From NCBI RefSeq assembly GCF_963855985.1, contig NC_087104.1:11036001-11100000 (forward strand): 64,000 bases of DNA, in the 5' to 3' direction. The notes under the pieces were generated by a model. The model saw only the letters and a list, made by a program, of their open reading frames with translations. It had not been told where the DNA came from and did no database searches. The stretch is from Ostrinia nubilalis. Lineage: Eukaryota; Arthropoda; Insecta; Lepidoptera; Crambidae. The first letter of the stretch is position 1; the number at the start of each line of letters is the position of its first letter. Of this stretch, positions 11,753 through 22,549 are shown piece after piece. The translations under genes and the position numbers were made by a program.

Positions 11753-12175
11753 ATGAAATTCTTCTGTTATCTAGGTAGCTTATTGTACAATAGAATAAAC
11801 CAGTCTCTATGTATTTACCCTATGAATAAAGTCGCATGCAAAAAAATCATACAAGATTGGCTAAAAAATAAAACCTATGACGAAACAGAAAACCTATTAC
11901 AGATTGTAACTTAATTTAGATCAAGGTAAAAATAATGCTTAGTAGTTAAGAATAGAAATGTATTTATATTTAGTTACACACTGTTATTGTGATAATGTTT
12001 AGTATGCACTAACCTACTTTTAATAAAATACCTAAGACACAGGCAAACAATTTTGCTTAGTTTAGGTATTAATAATTTTACCTTCGCACACTAACCTTAA
12101 TTTAAGTAAGTGAATTCAAATGTATCTAGGCTAAGTTTTATTAAGTAATAAATTATTCTTATTCTTATTCTTATT
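11753..12175 (+). pseudogene. LINE 3' end (C-terminal reverse-transcriptase ORF remnant plus tail)
   Basis: An open stretch 11753-11914 encodes 53 residues (LYNRINQSL, then KKIIQDWLKNKTYDETENLL) resembling the extreme C-terminus of non-LTR retrotransposon polyproteins, ending TAA. About 230 bp of 3'UTR follow, closing with a TTATTC repeat (12147-12175), the simple-repeat tail expected of such an element. It is 5'-truncated and dead. Confidence 0.5.
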
Positions 12176-12180
12176 ATTTT

Positions 12181-12860
12181 TTTTACTTTTTTTTTTTTCC
12201 TTTTATTGTTTTTTTTTTCTTTTTATTTTGTTTTAATATATACATAATTTTAAATACCTATCATATATACTTTATGTACACTTACATTTATTGCACAAAA
12301 TTTAACTTACGTACTATTGTATTCTTTTAAATTATTTACAATATATTTACATAATTGGATGAATGATTGGATGGCGCTTTCCCTCTTTATCAGGTCCGAT
12401 ATTTCAAAGAGGTTAACTTTAAGGTATTGGCATATAGCCATGTGCTGTACTCTTTGCCGGGCAAAACGTGGACATTCTTTGAGTAGGTGAAGTATATCCT
12501 GAACAGCATTTGTGTCGCAATTGCACTTATCGGTCTCGACTATCTTCAACCGATGTAAGTATTGTCGGTGATAGCCGTGACCGGTAAGAATTTGTGTCAG
12601 GTGGAAGGAGTGCTCCGCCTGAGCGAAGAGTTGGTTGATGCTGTCCAAGTTTGGGAGCCAGTTGCGGGTGAGAGCACCAGTGTTAGCATTGATGTAACGA
12701 TCATTCACTTGGCGTTGGTTTATTTCCCTTATTCGGCGCTTTACGTGGCTGATCGGAAACCTAGCAAAGTCGGGAGCTCGCTGAGAAGACGTGGCATTTT
12801 TGTCTAGTTCTATTTTGCATAAAGCTAACTTTGAGGACTGTTGGTTATATTCTAAGTATT
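12181..12860 (-). pseudogene. 5'-truncated R1/jockey-like LINE with poly-A tail
   Basis: On the minus strand an open frame from about 12850 to 12307 encodes the C-terminal part of a non-LTR retrotransposon polyprotein. It includes a PISHVKRRIREINQ segment, then HLTQILTGHGYHRQYLHR and a CNC...H...C zinc-knuckle-like cluster (CNCDTNAVQDILHLLKECPR), the usual order after the RNase H domain in R1/jockey-type elements. The stop at 12307 is followed by A-rich 3'UTR and a poly-A tail (seen as poly-T at 12178-12230). Reverse transcriptase and RNase H cores are missing. Confidence 0.7.
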
Positions 12861-12890
12861 ATAAAAAGTAAAAAAAAAGCTTGCAATAAA

Positions 12891-15266
12891 TCCGTACCGC
12901 GCGGGAATAACTTGACATGTCATTTTTGCGTACTTTTCAGGGGAGCGATTTTAAAGTTTAGAGTTCTCTGGTAAATCGGAATTAATGATAATTGATATTT
13001 TTATGATTGAAATAAGCTAATTTGATGCGTATCTTTCGATTGGCGTAAGAATTTGTTTAAATTATCTTCTTAATCTATTAAAAAAAAGACTTGTCAAGTT
13101 GTGTACCGACGACTTGTCAAGTTATTCACCAAAGAAAAACAAACATTTAAGGTGTAAAAATTGGATTTAAGTTAATTATTTTGAATGAAGTTTAAGTAAA
13201 AAAACAAAACGTAAAAATAGAACATATTTTTATCACTTTTGCAATGAAATAGTAACAAATTTATTAGAAAAATCAAATATAATCGCAGATTATGATTGCT
13301 TTTGATGAGATAATTGTACGTTTACTTAAAATTAAAAAAAAAGAAGAAATAAAAGAACAAAAGCCATGCTTCATAACAAGCACAATTAATTTTAATTATT
13401 TTAGGCTTACCATTAAGCTTAAAATAATTAAAATTAACTGGATATATTTTTGCGTAAGGTCGACACGCCCTTTCGCGTACACCGTCCAGTTCACGTCCAA
13501 ATGATGGATCACTCTAGAACGTAAGCGATTGCTATGATTCCCTGAATGTATGACAGGTAAACCCACATTAAAAAAATCTTATAGCATGCTACCGTTTTTG
13601 CCAAAAATAAATCCCACGTGAGCAGGTGCACGTTTCAAGGTAAGTTTTTAATATATTTAGGTCTAGTTTGGGACTTACCGCAGTCTCTAAGCCTTAACCA
13701 TGAACCATACAATACGGATAATGATATCGGTGATTGTACTTTATTAAATGACACTTAAAATAAGGTGGATGCGAATTTACTACAGTGAAATTTCCACTTT
13801 GCGTCAGAAGTGATCGCGGTCTGGTCTAACTGGGTCTAAGATATTAAAATATAGAAAACAATGCATGTTGTATATTATTTAAAACGTTATTTACATGACG
13901 TATCGAACACAAAGATTTTTTTCAGTACTTAGGCCTTTTCCTGGACGCTAATACACGCTCCAAATGTAGCTTACCCTTTGTGATAGCCAATTTGCGTCCA
14001 CATTATCACGACAATTTTTTAAATACAGATGTTGTAAATAATATTAAAAAGCAAACTGTGCCTAGAGAGGAGACCATATTGTGAATTGAGCCATACTATT
14101 GAAATTAAAAAAAAAAAAAAACTAAAATATAAATGTATGTTTATAATTATTAAGTGTGATACCTAAATATTTTGAATACCAATTAGTAAGATTTTATCTA
14201 TATTTTTTTATTTCCATGCTGTTATTAATCATTAGTGATTTTGAATGCATTTTTTCTATATTATATTAATATTACAAAGATATTAAAACTTCTAATGGTT
14301 TAGAGCAAGTTTAATACTATACTTATAAAGACTAAAGGGAGCATAATGACAACAATTTTTCATTCAAAATGATTACGAAAAATTGTATATTATTTTTATT
14401 CCTCAAATCTACCAACTCACTAAATGGACGAGATCTGGCGTATCGACTACTTACCTCATCATTATTCCTAATTAATGTCATTGACGTCAATAGACTATAA
14501 AATATATCCGGAACTTAAAGTTGACCTAAAAGTTTATTATTAGATTTTTTACTTATATTCGGTTGTCAAACGAAATCTTAGTCTGTTATGAAAAAACATT
14601 AGTAGATAGTACCTACCTATTGACTAAACTTATCCTTCTACTTTCAACTTGCTATTTAAACGTTAATTTAGTTTTAAGCTATTGAAAATAGTAATAAAAG
14701 TAATAATTAACGCTTAAATATATTAAAAATATATTTTCAGGGGTTGCTAAGTAAAAAATATTTAAAGACACTCGAAATCCTGACAATGTTATATTTTAAA
14801 AACTGCTAATGTCACATAAAAAATATGATTATACGAATGTAATAGCTGGATAACTCCAAATATCCAAACTCTTGACAGTGTGCATAACTAGACAACTGCA
14901 CATATCATGGATATGTTTAGTACTCAGAGGGGATCATAACTTGATAACTGTTTTTGTCAAATTAAAAACGAAAATCCATAAATGTATAAGTCGAGATATT
15001 AACAAATACATGTTCTGACATACATTGATAAATCGAAATATAAATGTTTGTACGAATAATATTAATTGGATATATCGTTATGTCAAATATTTATTGCCTA
15101 AATTAGAGATATTTACTTATGAACAAGAGCTGTATTTCAAGTATTTTTGGGTATTTCGAGTTGAGTTTTTTATACCAGAAGGGTATAAGGTAGAGGAAAC
15201 GTTTAAGCAAATAAAAAAAAAAAGTGCAGGTCGAGATGTCAAGTTATTCCCGCGCGGTACGGAAAT
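12891..15266. mobile_element. Possible 2.4-kb element bounded by 28-bp inverted repeats
   Basis: CCGTACCGCGCGGGAATAAC near 12891 extends to 28 identical bases that recur inverted at 15239-15266. Subterminal GACTTGTCAAGTT words occur near 13088 and 13110. The interior is AT-rich with no transposase; a splice-donor-like GTAAGT at 13640 is not convincing. No target duplication is certain, so the two repeats may also be independent copies of a short sequence. Confidence 0.35.
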
Positions 15267-15408
15267 AGAAGTCTTACTAGAGGATAATTTTGTTCTGGCT
15301 AAGAGGTGTTCCTCTTAGCTAAACTACAGAAAAGTAGGACGTTACATAAATGTAATAATTTAACTCTTTAAAAATACTTATTTATCGGTTTAGCTAACAG
15401 CAGTCAAC

Positions 15409-15521
15409 CGTTTTCACCATCAATCCCTAATTTTTAAGTGACCCCTATGGTAACATATAACATGAATTTTGTTTACATAGGGGTCACTTAAAAATTAGGG
15501 ATTGATGGTGAAAACGAGCAT
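15409..15521. mobile_element. Hairpin MITE C, copy 2
   Basis: This is almost identical to the copy at 5.8 kb in both arms, with a slightly different loop (ATATAACATGAATTTTG). Closeness of the copies suggests fairly recent spread. Confidence 0.75.
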
Positions 15522-15758
15522 AAGTCTCCCCCAAAAAACGCAAATAATCTACATACCTACGTATGTGTATAATTTGAAAAAATTACGCAACATTTGTAAG
15601 CAAATAAGTAGGTAATGTCCACATTTTAAAACGCAAAGATATGCGTAGTCCATCAGGTATGCTCATTTATTTAATTTACCTACTGAACTGTTACACGAAT
15701 ACCTACTAATGCTTTTCTTTAATCACTATGAAACCAGTTAAAAATCTATACTAATCTA

Positions 15759-16017
15759 CAGGGTGTTAGGTAAATGGGTATATGAGCCGACACTAGCCAT
15801 GTTAACATGGTCATATAAATGGTATGGTGAAGTCAGAAAATGTATATCTTCATTTTAATTATTTTATTTTTCATACAAATCGGATTTTATAAAATTTATT
15901 TTGTATGAAATATAAAAAAAAATGATGATATCAAATTTCTGACTTCACCATACCATTTATATGCCCATGTTAACATGGGCTAGTGTCGGCTCATATACCC
16001 ATTTACCTAACACCCTG
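15759..16017. mobile_element. Foldback MITE (CAGGGTGTTAGGTAAATGGG arms, TA-flanked)
   Basis: Arms of about 85 bp run from CAGGGTGTTAGGTAAATGGG through CCGACACTAG to GGTATGGTGAAGTCAGAAA. They are inverted around an AT-rich loop of about 90 bp. TA lies at both edges. It sits exactly against a Helitron start; TATACTAAT words occur on both sides, suggesting insertion into that Helitron's 5' end. Confidence 0.75.
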
Positions 16018-16229
16018 TATACTAATATTATAAATGCGAAAGTATAACTCTGTCTTGCTTTCACGCCTAAACCACTGAACCGATTTTGATGAAATTTGGC
16101 ATAGAGATAGTTTGAGTCCCGGGAAAGGACATAGGATAGTTTTATCCCGGTTTTTGAAACAGGGACGCGCGCGATAAAGTTTTTCTGCGACAGACAAAAT
16201 TCCACGCGGGCGAAGCCGGGGAAAGCTAG
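16018..16229 (+). mobile_element. Non-autonomous Helitron
   Basis: It starts TATACTAATATTATAAATGC, contains CACGCCTAAACCACTGAACC and CCGGTTTTTGAAACAGGGA, and ends GGCGAAGCCGGGGAAAGCTAG before T. These are the standard features of short lepidopteran Helitrons (AT 5' start, stem before CTAG). Confidence 0.7.
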
Positions 16230-16281
16230 TACCTAAATTATAATGACGATTTTGAGACAATCATTTTAGAGTAGAGACTCA

Positions 16282-16473
16282 CGCCCGTATTCACAAACGA
16301 TGGTTGCTTAAGTAAAGCAGCAAATCGAACGCACAGCGTTGAATATAGCTCTGTGATTGGTTCGTGTGTCATTCGCGCTGTGAGACCTCATAGTAATGTT
16401 TGGAATGCTCTGTGATTGGTTCGTGTGTCATTCGCGCTGTGAGACCTCATAGTAATAGTAATGAATACGGGCG
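16282..16473. mobile_element. MITE A, copy 2 (TCA duplication)
   Basis: It has the same termini as the copy at 727-1030 and TCA target duplications (16279-16281 and 16474-16476). Its right half is internally duplicated: a segment of about 60 bp (CTCTGTGATTGGTTCG to the CATAGTAAT end) occurs twice in tandem. Confidence 0.75.
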
Positions 16474-16867
16474 TCATACTGGGTAAACAAACAACAGGCT
16501 GTACTGAATTAAGTTATTGCTCAGTAGGTAAGTTTGTGAAGTTGAGAAAATTTTCTTTGTTCAATATTTTTTTCATTTGAATATTTCCTCCTATCATTTT
16601 ATGTATCACCACTTCTGGTTATTTTTACTGCCCTTAAAATTGAGACGCGCCTTGTAAAGGGCAACGCCATTGTTTGTTAAGACCACTTGTCAATCACAGA
16701 CAAAAGACGTGTATAGGGTCCATGTACACCGCGGTTTGCAGGTTTTTTCAGGTATTTCATTCAAGAACTCGTCGTGTACCTACTGATTGTTATTGATATT
16801 AATGTAACTATGTAAGCAAATTAAAGAGGGCTATCATTTTTAAACTGAACAGTTGGCACCACTGGCG

Positions 16868-17105
16868 AGTGACAGGACCTTACTTTACAGTGGCGCTATC
16901 CTAGTGAGAGCAAATGAGATAGTCCTCCTACCGCTTCAGTCCTCACCTGCCTAGGATGCGCACTGCGAAAAGCGGTTATCACGCTATTTTATCGATTTTT
17001 CCCATAAATTTTGACGTCGATAAGAGTATATCACGGCGCACATCCTAGCCCGGCAGGTGGCGTCACTGTCTTGGCCACTAGCAAGTGACATGACCTTACT
17101 ATAGA
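16868..17105. repeat. Composite repeat with direct and inverted parts
   Basis: AGTGACAGGACCTTACT at the left recurs, with one change, near 17085. Between them CACCTGCC-TAGGATGCGC near 16944 is inverted as GCGCACATCCTAG...GGCAGGTGG near 17040-17060. This looks like a MITE with imperfect termini inside another repeat; no target duplication was settled. Confidence 0.4.
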
Positions 17106-17399
17106 CTGGTGTGAGCCCTAAAACGATATTTAGCAGCCCGCCAGTGCAGCAGTGCAAACGCATGATCCTAAAACACGTAGCGTCGTTGAAACGGAAAAAA
17201 CGTAATGTGCACGGACCCTTAAGGTCTTGTTACAGAGAAAGAATTTTAGTTACCACAATGACGTCGCAGAACCTCCCTATTTTCAGGTGCATACATTTTC
17301 GCACAGCAAGAAACTTATTCAGTGAAGCTTTTAAGACTATTAAAATAAAGTCAAAAGTCGGCTAGCAGTTTCCAAGAGTAGCTGACGAGGCAAATTCTT

Positions 17400-19060
17400 G
17401 GGACTCTGTCATGCCTCCTCGTTGGCATTAGTTGCAATTTTAAAATTGGTATGGTGACATAAGTAATAGTTACGACTTAGTACCTACCCGAAAAAAGAAC
17501 TTACTAATAGAAACAGGATATTACAAGATTTGCAATTAAGGAGAATAATTATTAAATGACAAATATTGGATTTGAAACCGCCTAACTCGCCCAGTATAAG
17601 TATTACTTAAATCAAGAATTACTTATAATCATGTAAAGTAGTCGCAGCTTGAGCTTTTCGCTACTTACTTCATTAGATGAATGCCCCATTTTTGTCACGA
17701 AAAAGAAATGTTATTAAAAAGTTGATACTATGTAAAGCAGTGTTTTTAAGAAAAAAATTAATTTTATAGATATAAAAACTACTTACTGAATTAATCGCTA
17801 ATAACGTACTAAGGTATGATTTGGCGTGATTTCAGAAAAATGTGCTCTTTATAAAGTCTCCTCGTCTCAGGGGACACACTTCATGAAGTATCAGAGATAA
17901 GATTCTCCGATTAAAACTTATAACGCTTACAAAGTAGATATCAGAGGAAAGTGAAAGATCTAGGTTACTGTTCTAGGGCCTGCTACTCGGTGCGTCATTG
18001 TGGAGCGTGCTCAAAGCCCTCGGAAGTGCTTGAGAGCCCTTCGAGAGGGATCACAACCCTGCAAATAGGTGCCTCTCGCTACGTCATAGGTATGTGGGAA
18101 CTAAATCTAAGATCCCACTCGCTAAGTCACAGGTATGTAGGAACTAGTAAAGTTTGGGAAACAGGTGGAGTACCAAACCATAGTAGGATCTTTGCAAAAT
18201 TATACTTGCTTTGCCATAAATAATTATATTCTTTGCAAGTATGTTTGACATAATATTTATTGGAATAATTTTTATCAACTAAATAAGTATGAGTAGATTT
18301 CACGAATGCATTTAAATAAATCCTATCCGATTCTAAATTCTCTTTTTGGACTAAAGTAATTCTAGTATATTACGTAATTGTTTGTTGTTCTCAATAAAAT
18401 AAAATAAAAAATCTGTACTTATAATAACTCCTTCCTTTGGTTTATTTTTGAATAGCACCGTATTAGGTTTTCACTTTTATTTTGGCTAATTGTTGATTTC
18501 TGCATTATTTTATGACGTCATAATCTTGTTGATTATCCTTATTTAGTAGATTCGCAAAGTCTTTGAATTCGGACAGCAAACAACTTATAAATAGCAGATT
18601 GATTCACACCTGGAGAATGTCGTCATCGGCGATGATCAAATTAAACACACAGACACACTTATGTATTTAACTCCGTAAATAGAAGAAAATACTCTTCTAA
18701 ATAGAAGAGAACTAGTCTAATCGGATGCAACTTTTTTAACCATTTATGTAGGTTTTTGGAGAATTATTAAAAAAAAATCTATTACAAATCTTTAATCATC
18801 AAACGATATATTATCTATGCAAGCAGATACGTAAGTAGGATCAGTGCATCTAGAAGTATCAATAACATAGGCTGGAAAAACGAGGTGTATTAGATTTTAT
18901 TATAAGTTTAGAAGAAGCTATAATATTATAGCGTGAACAAATGAAGTTTCAGGGAGCAGATTGTACTGATTTTCAATTAAGAAACTCTCAGGGAAGTCTT
19001 TTCACAGTTGAATTGAGTTCAATTGAGCCGTCAGTTTTATTACACGTCCGATACGAAAGT
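17400..19060. other. AT-rich spacer
   Basis: A TATAAATA box-like word lies at 18588, but no initiator or open frame makes it a promoter. The open frame 17951-18223 contains an imperfect internal repeat (about 18070 and 18117, GTAGGAACTAG-like) and has no recognisable domain. Confidence 0.35.
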
Positions 19061-19065
19061 GTAAG

Positions 19066-19184
19066 GCTGGGTTGCACCATCATATTTTAACTTTAACAAA
19101 CGTCAAAAATCTGTCAACTCCATACAAAAATCACCGGTTATCGTTATAGTTACGGTTAAAGATAGATGGTGCAACTCAGCCTTA
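19066..19184. mobile_element. MITE D, copy 1 (GGCTGGGTTGCACCATC termini)
   Basis: Inverted termini AAGGCTGGGTTGCACCAT and ATGGTGCAACTCAGCCTT enclose ACAAACGTCAAAAATCTGTC and a CGGTTATCGTTA segment. Five members are in the window. Confidence 0.7.
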
Positions 19185-19528
19185 TTTAATACCGATAAGA
19201 AAACTGAAAAGGATCTCTAAAACCTATTAGAAGATACCACTTCAAAATCAGATTGAGGATTTTCCAAATAATCCAATTACATAATTATCAAAAAGTGATA
19301 TAATTTATCAATAACGTTTTTAATGTAAAACTGGATTACAGTAATGAGTTAATTAATCCATCGAGTTTAATTTGGTGGGCGCTTCCACGCTATTATTATT
19401 ATGGTGGGTGTTTTGCAATTAGGTAATTAAATTCATTTATTTAGTACTCCCCAACCCGTCTGGTTAACGTGGGGAGTGCAGGCCAAACCCTCCCTTCGAT
19501 TCTGGTAAATTAGAGCCAGAGGAGACTT

Positions 19529-19610
19529 ATGCCCGTTTCCACCACCAAACCCTAATTTTTCAGTGATCCCTATGGTAACACTTAACAGGTAAGTATTTTG
19601 TTTTGATGAT
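19529..19610. mobile_element. Hairpin MITE C, half copy
   Basis: The left arm and loop (CCTAATTTTTCAGTGATCCC, then TATGGTAACACTTAACAG) match the copies at 5.8 and 15.4 kb. The right arm is lost. Confidence 0.6.
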
Positions 19611-19699
19611 GACACTATTTTTCTTGCGTTTCTTACGCTGCTTCCCAGCACTGGTCCATATTATTGTTCTAAAGCAGTGGTTAGGATAAAATAGGGCGT

Positions 19700-20765
19700 G
19701 TAAAAGCGCTTTTTAAAAGCTTTATTGCAAAAATGAATTCTTCTTCTTATGAGTATTTTGACTTCTAGTCTGACGAGAAAAGCCACGGAGAGAAGTGTCA
19801 CTGAAACTAGTAGCCGGAACTACTACTTCACTTATACCTCGTATGAATTACTAGCAATTCGTGATCAAATTACTATTTTTAGTTGTGGTAACTGAAATTT
19901 TGAACCAAAAGTGTACCTACAGCCTACTGTTGACTCTACATTACGTGGTATGTACCTATTATGCAAGCCCGCATGCCAGCACTGCGGTGCGTGCACCCGC
20001 GTATCAGTTTGCCTCCGATAACAACACTATCTATTGAATGGCCAGTTCGCTAATTAGGTCCATTTATTTAGGTAGCACACCGCAGCGATTAAAGTGTTTT
20101 CGTTACATTTTGATTTGTCCTCGACCTAACAGGTCAATATTTTTCCGTCTCGATATTAATAATGAGGCCCAATTGTGCCCAATAAATAGGTACCTATACT
20201 TATTTATTCTATACACGCTTGTGGGGCCAAAAAATTACTGATTTAATTTTGATGAATCTTTGCAATGTATCAGAATAGTACACAGGCTATAATTTACCGA
20301 AATCAATGCAAGCGAAGATGAAAGCAAAAGCTAATTCAAAAATCTAGAACCATCAAAGTCTCTACTAGTACTTATTTGGATGTAGGTAGACCAAATTTTT
20401 ACCAAACATTTTGCTGTCGTTCGCGACTATTTTAGAGCCAAGGCAGAAACAGTTACTACCCGCCAATCATGACTAAGTACTGTATGGCTGGATGCCTTCT
20501 AAAAATAAAGTCGGTGCCTTTTCACTCCAAAATAGTAACCCACAAATTCAGTCTAAATTGAACGGCTACTACAGTGTAAAAAAGCAGGCTCAGTAAGGAC
20601 AGCAATTAATCATCCCAGGTACTAGCAGTCCACTGCTTATCATAGGCTACCCCCAATACGCATCATTTTACTCGGTCTTCGATCTGCGGTCTCCATCACT
20701 TCTCCTAGCTGAAGGATGTCCTTCACTACGCTTGCCGACTAGATCTCTAATTCTCTACTTTAGAA
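19700..20765. other. AT-rich spacer, nothing supportable
   Basis: Short open frames here have no recognisable protein features. A small partial repeat (CCCAACCCGTCTGG...) of a LINE or SINE tail lies just upstream at 19445-19530. Confidence 0.35.
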
Positions 20766-20794
20766 AGAACCCATTTACACCTCGTTTATGACAT

Positions 20795-21185
20795 TTAGGG
20801 GAGGGAGGGGGTCAAGAAAAACCTCACTAAATCTCACGTAGGGGAGAGGGGGAGGGGGGTCTCGACAAATATATTACGTAATTTTTTTCAGCAAGAAAAA
20901 GGGTCAAATTGCGAGAAAACTGGGTTATTTTAAATTAAAAAAATAAATCTATTTTAAGATGATAATGATAAATAGTTTAAATTTTTTATTCTGCTGAAAC
21001 GCCTAAACAATACGGAAATTAGAATTAGAATAGATTTGGTTTTTTGATTTTAACCCTTGTATTGCAAATATGTATTTTAAGAAATCTCACGTGAGATTGT
21101 GGGGAGGGGGAGAGAAAAATCTCACCAAATCTCACCATGAAAAATTGCCAAAATTGTCTCACGTAATTAATGGACGCCCCCTTAA
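20795..21185. repeat. Degenerate element with G-rich CTCACGTA ends
   Basis: GGGGAGGGAGGGGGTCAAGAA and CTAAATCTCACGTAGG on the left resemble the complement-free words on the right (CTCACCAAATCTCACC, CACGTAATTAATGGACGCC). An AT-rich centre separates them. The edges are not defined. Confidence 0.35.
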
Positions 21186-21189
21186 ATTA

Positions 21190-21310
21190 TATTTAAGTTT
21201 GCAGGCAGGTGTTGGTTATACTCGTAGGCCGCTACCAACCTGTCAATGTGGAAATCATACGGGTAAGCCTGCCTATGTTTAGGAATGGACGTCTTGCGGT
21301 TGAAATCATG
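21190..21310 (+). mobile_element. RTE LINE 3' end, degenerate
   Basis: AGGCCGCTACCAACCTGTCA and GCCTATGTTTAGGAATGGACG followed by ATGATGATAG match the 3' coding end and tail of the RTE-type LINE seen better at 31.35 kb. Confidence 0.55.
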
Positions 21311-21687
21311 ATGATAGATTTTCTAACTACGTGATTTGTAAACAATACACTTCGTATAATAAAAGTATCTACTCGTACCTATATCGCCAACATAAAAATT
21401 CTCCGGACAATCCTAAAGATCGCGTGAACGGAGGCAATAGCCAATTTGACAAATAGCTGTGGGTGGGAGAGTGGGAGACCATGCCACCTGTGTGTTGGTA
21501 TTAGAGTCGATTATAACACCAAAAATGTATGTAGTAATATTATTTTCTTATAGTAGTCTCAGCCAAAAGCTACTTAGCGCTTGTAAGATAAGAAGGACCA
21601 GTTTTGTCGGTTTCTGACACAATTTCAGATAAGTAGAGCTACAATAACACTATATTTTATAGTAACTTTTTTACTACTGGCTTTATA

Positions 21688-21800
21688 AGGCTGGGTTGCA
21701 CTATCTTACTTTAACTTTGACAAACGTCAAAATCTATCAAACTCCATACAAAATGCAGCGGTTATCGTTAATGGTGCTTGGTTAAAGTTTACTACCAAGT
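21688..21800. mobile_element. MITE D, copy 2
   Basis: The left terminus AAGGCTGGGTTGCACTATC and the ACAAACGTCAAAATCTATC core are kept. The right end is degraded. Confidence 0.6.
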
Positions 21801-21892
21801 CGCATCTTTCTAGATAACACAATATATCCAGTATCCACGTAACGATCAGAGCTTACTGCCTGAACTTCCACTGTGAGGGTACTCAGCCATTT

Positions 21893-22077
21893 TCAGGGGA
21901 GAGCAGCATTTTTTGCTACCCCTGCATTCTGCAATCCTGTTAGTTGGCCACTCGGGCTGCGTCCAAGGGCCCTTATTGCAGCCTCCTGCTCCTAGAAAAT
22001 GTTGTAATTTAAAGCCAGATTACTTACTATTTGGTTGTGGTCGCCATTATTCGTGCTGTCGACATTTCATTGATTAT
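21893..22077 (-). CDS. Exon-like segments of an unidentified minus-strand sequence
   Basis: On the minus strand a TTTGTTTCAG acceptor (22079-22078) opens 50 bp with an ATG (MSTARIMATTTK) and closes at ATA|GTAAGT. Only 36 bp further a TTTTCTAG precedes a 99-bp frame, 21991-21893, reading EQEAAIRALGRSPSGQLTGL and ending AALP before TGA. A 36-bp intron would be too short, so either the second site is an alternative or the real partner lies elsewhere. No family is recognised; it may equally be a fossil of a mobile element. Confidence 0.25.
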
Positions 22078-22214
22078 CTGAAACAAAATTGAGATTATTA
22101 ATTTCTAATTTATGTAAATACCTGTGATTATACTATAAACACAATTTGAATTTAATTTACCAGAGGCTTTTGCACATTTTAGTTCGGTGGTAATGTTAGG
22201 TTTAAGTACCTTTT

Positions 22215-22545
22215 TTTATCAACAACGAGGAAGCTCTTGGCCTGTATCTCACTTGATGGTAAGTGATGATTAGGCCGAAGGTCGAAGCGAACTTCACCCG
22301 AAATCCTCAACCACGGAGGAACTGGCTGTCTTACCTCTACTGCCGGAACACAACGATGCTGTTAACATTGTTGTTATGGCGACTGTCTTAGGTAAGATGG
22401 TAGTAGCTAGCCAGGCGGGCCTAGAACAAGCCCTACCACCAACCAAACCGAACAGAAAAATCTGCCCCCACTGGGAATTGAACCCGGGACCTCTGCGTCT
22501 GAAGCAGGTGGTCTTACTACAAGACCACAGAGGCGGTCAAACCTA
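22215..22545 (-). mobile_element. tRNA-derived SINE
   Basis: Read on the minus strand, the head (22545-22470) has an A-box-like TGGTCTTGTAGTAAGACCAC and a B box GGTTCAATTCC. The body (CCAGGCGGGCCTAG region) and the 3' part with TCACTTACCATCAAGTGAG follow. This is the usual plan of lepidopteran Pol III SINEs. Confidence 0.7.
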
Positions 22546-22549
22546 CTGG

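Noticed and set aside
13585..13640. Short open stretch before a GTAAGT donor on the plus strand
   Set aside because: The acceptor (ATCTTATAG) lacks a pyrimidine tract and no partner exon is visible.
18580..18700. TATAAATA box followed by an ATG
   Set aside because: No initiator at the right distance and only a 17-residue frame.
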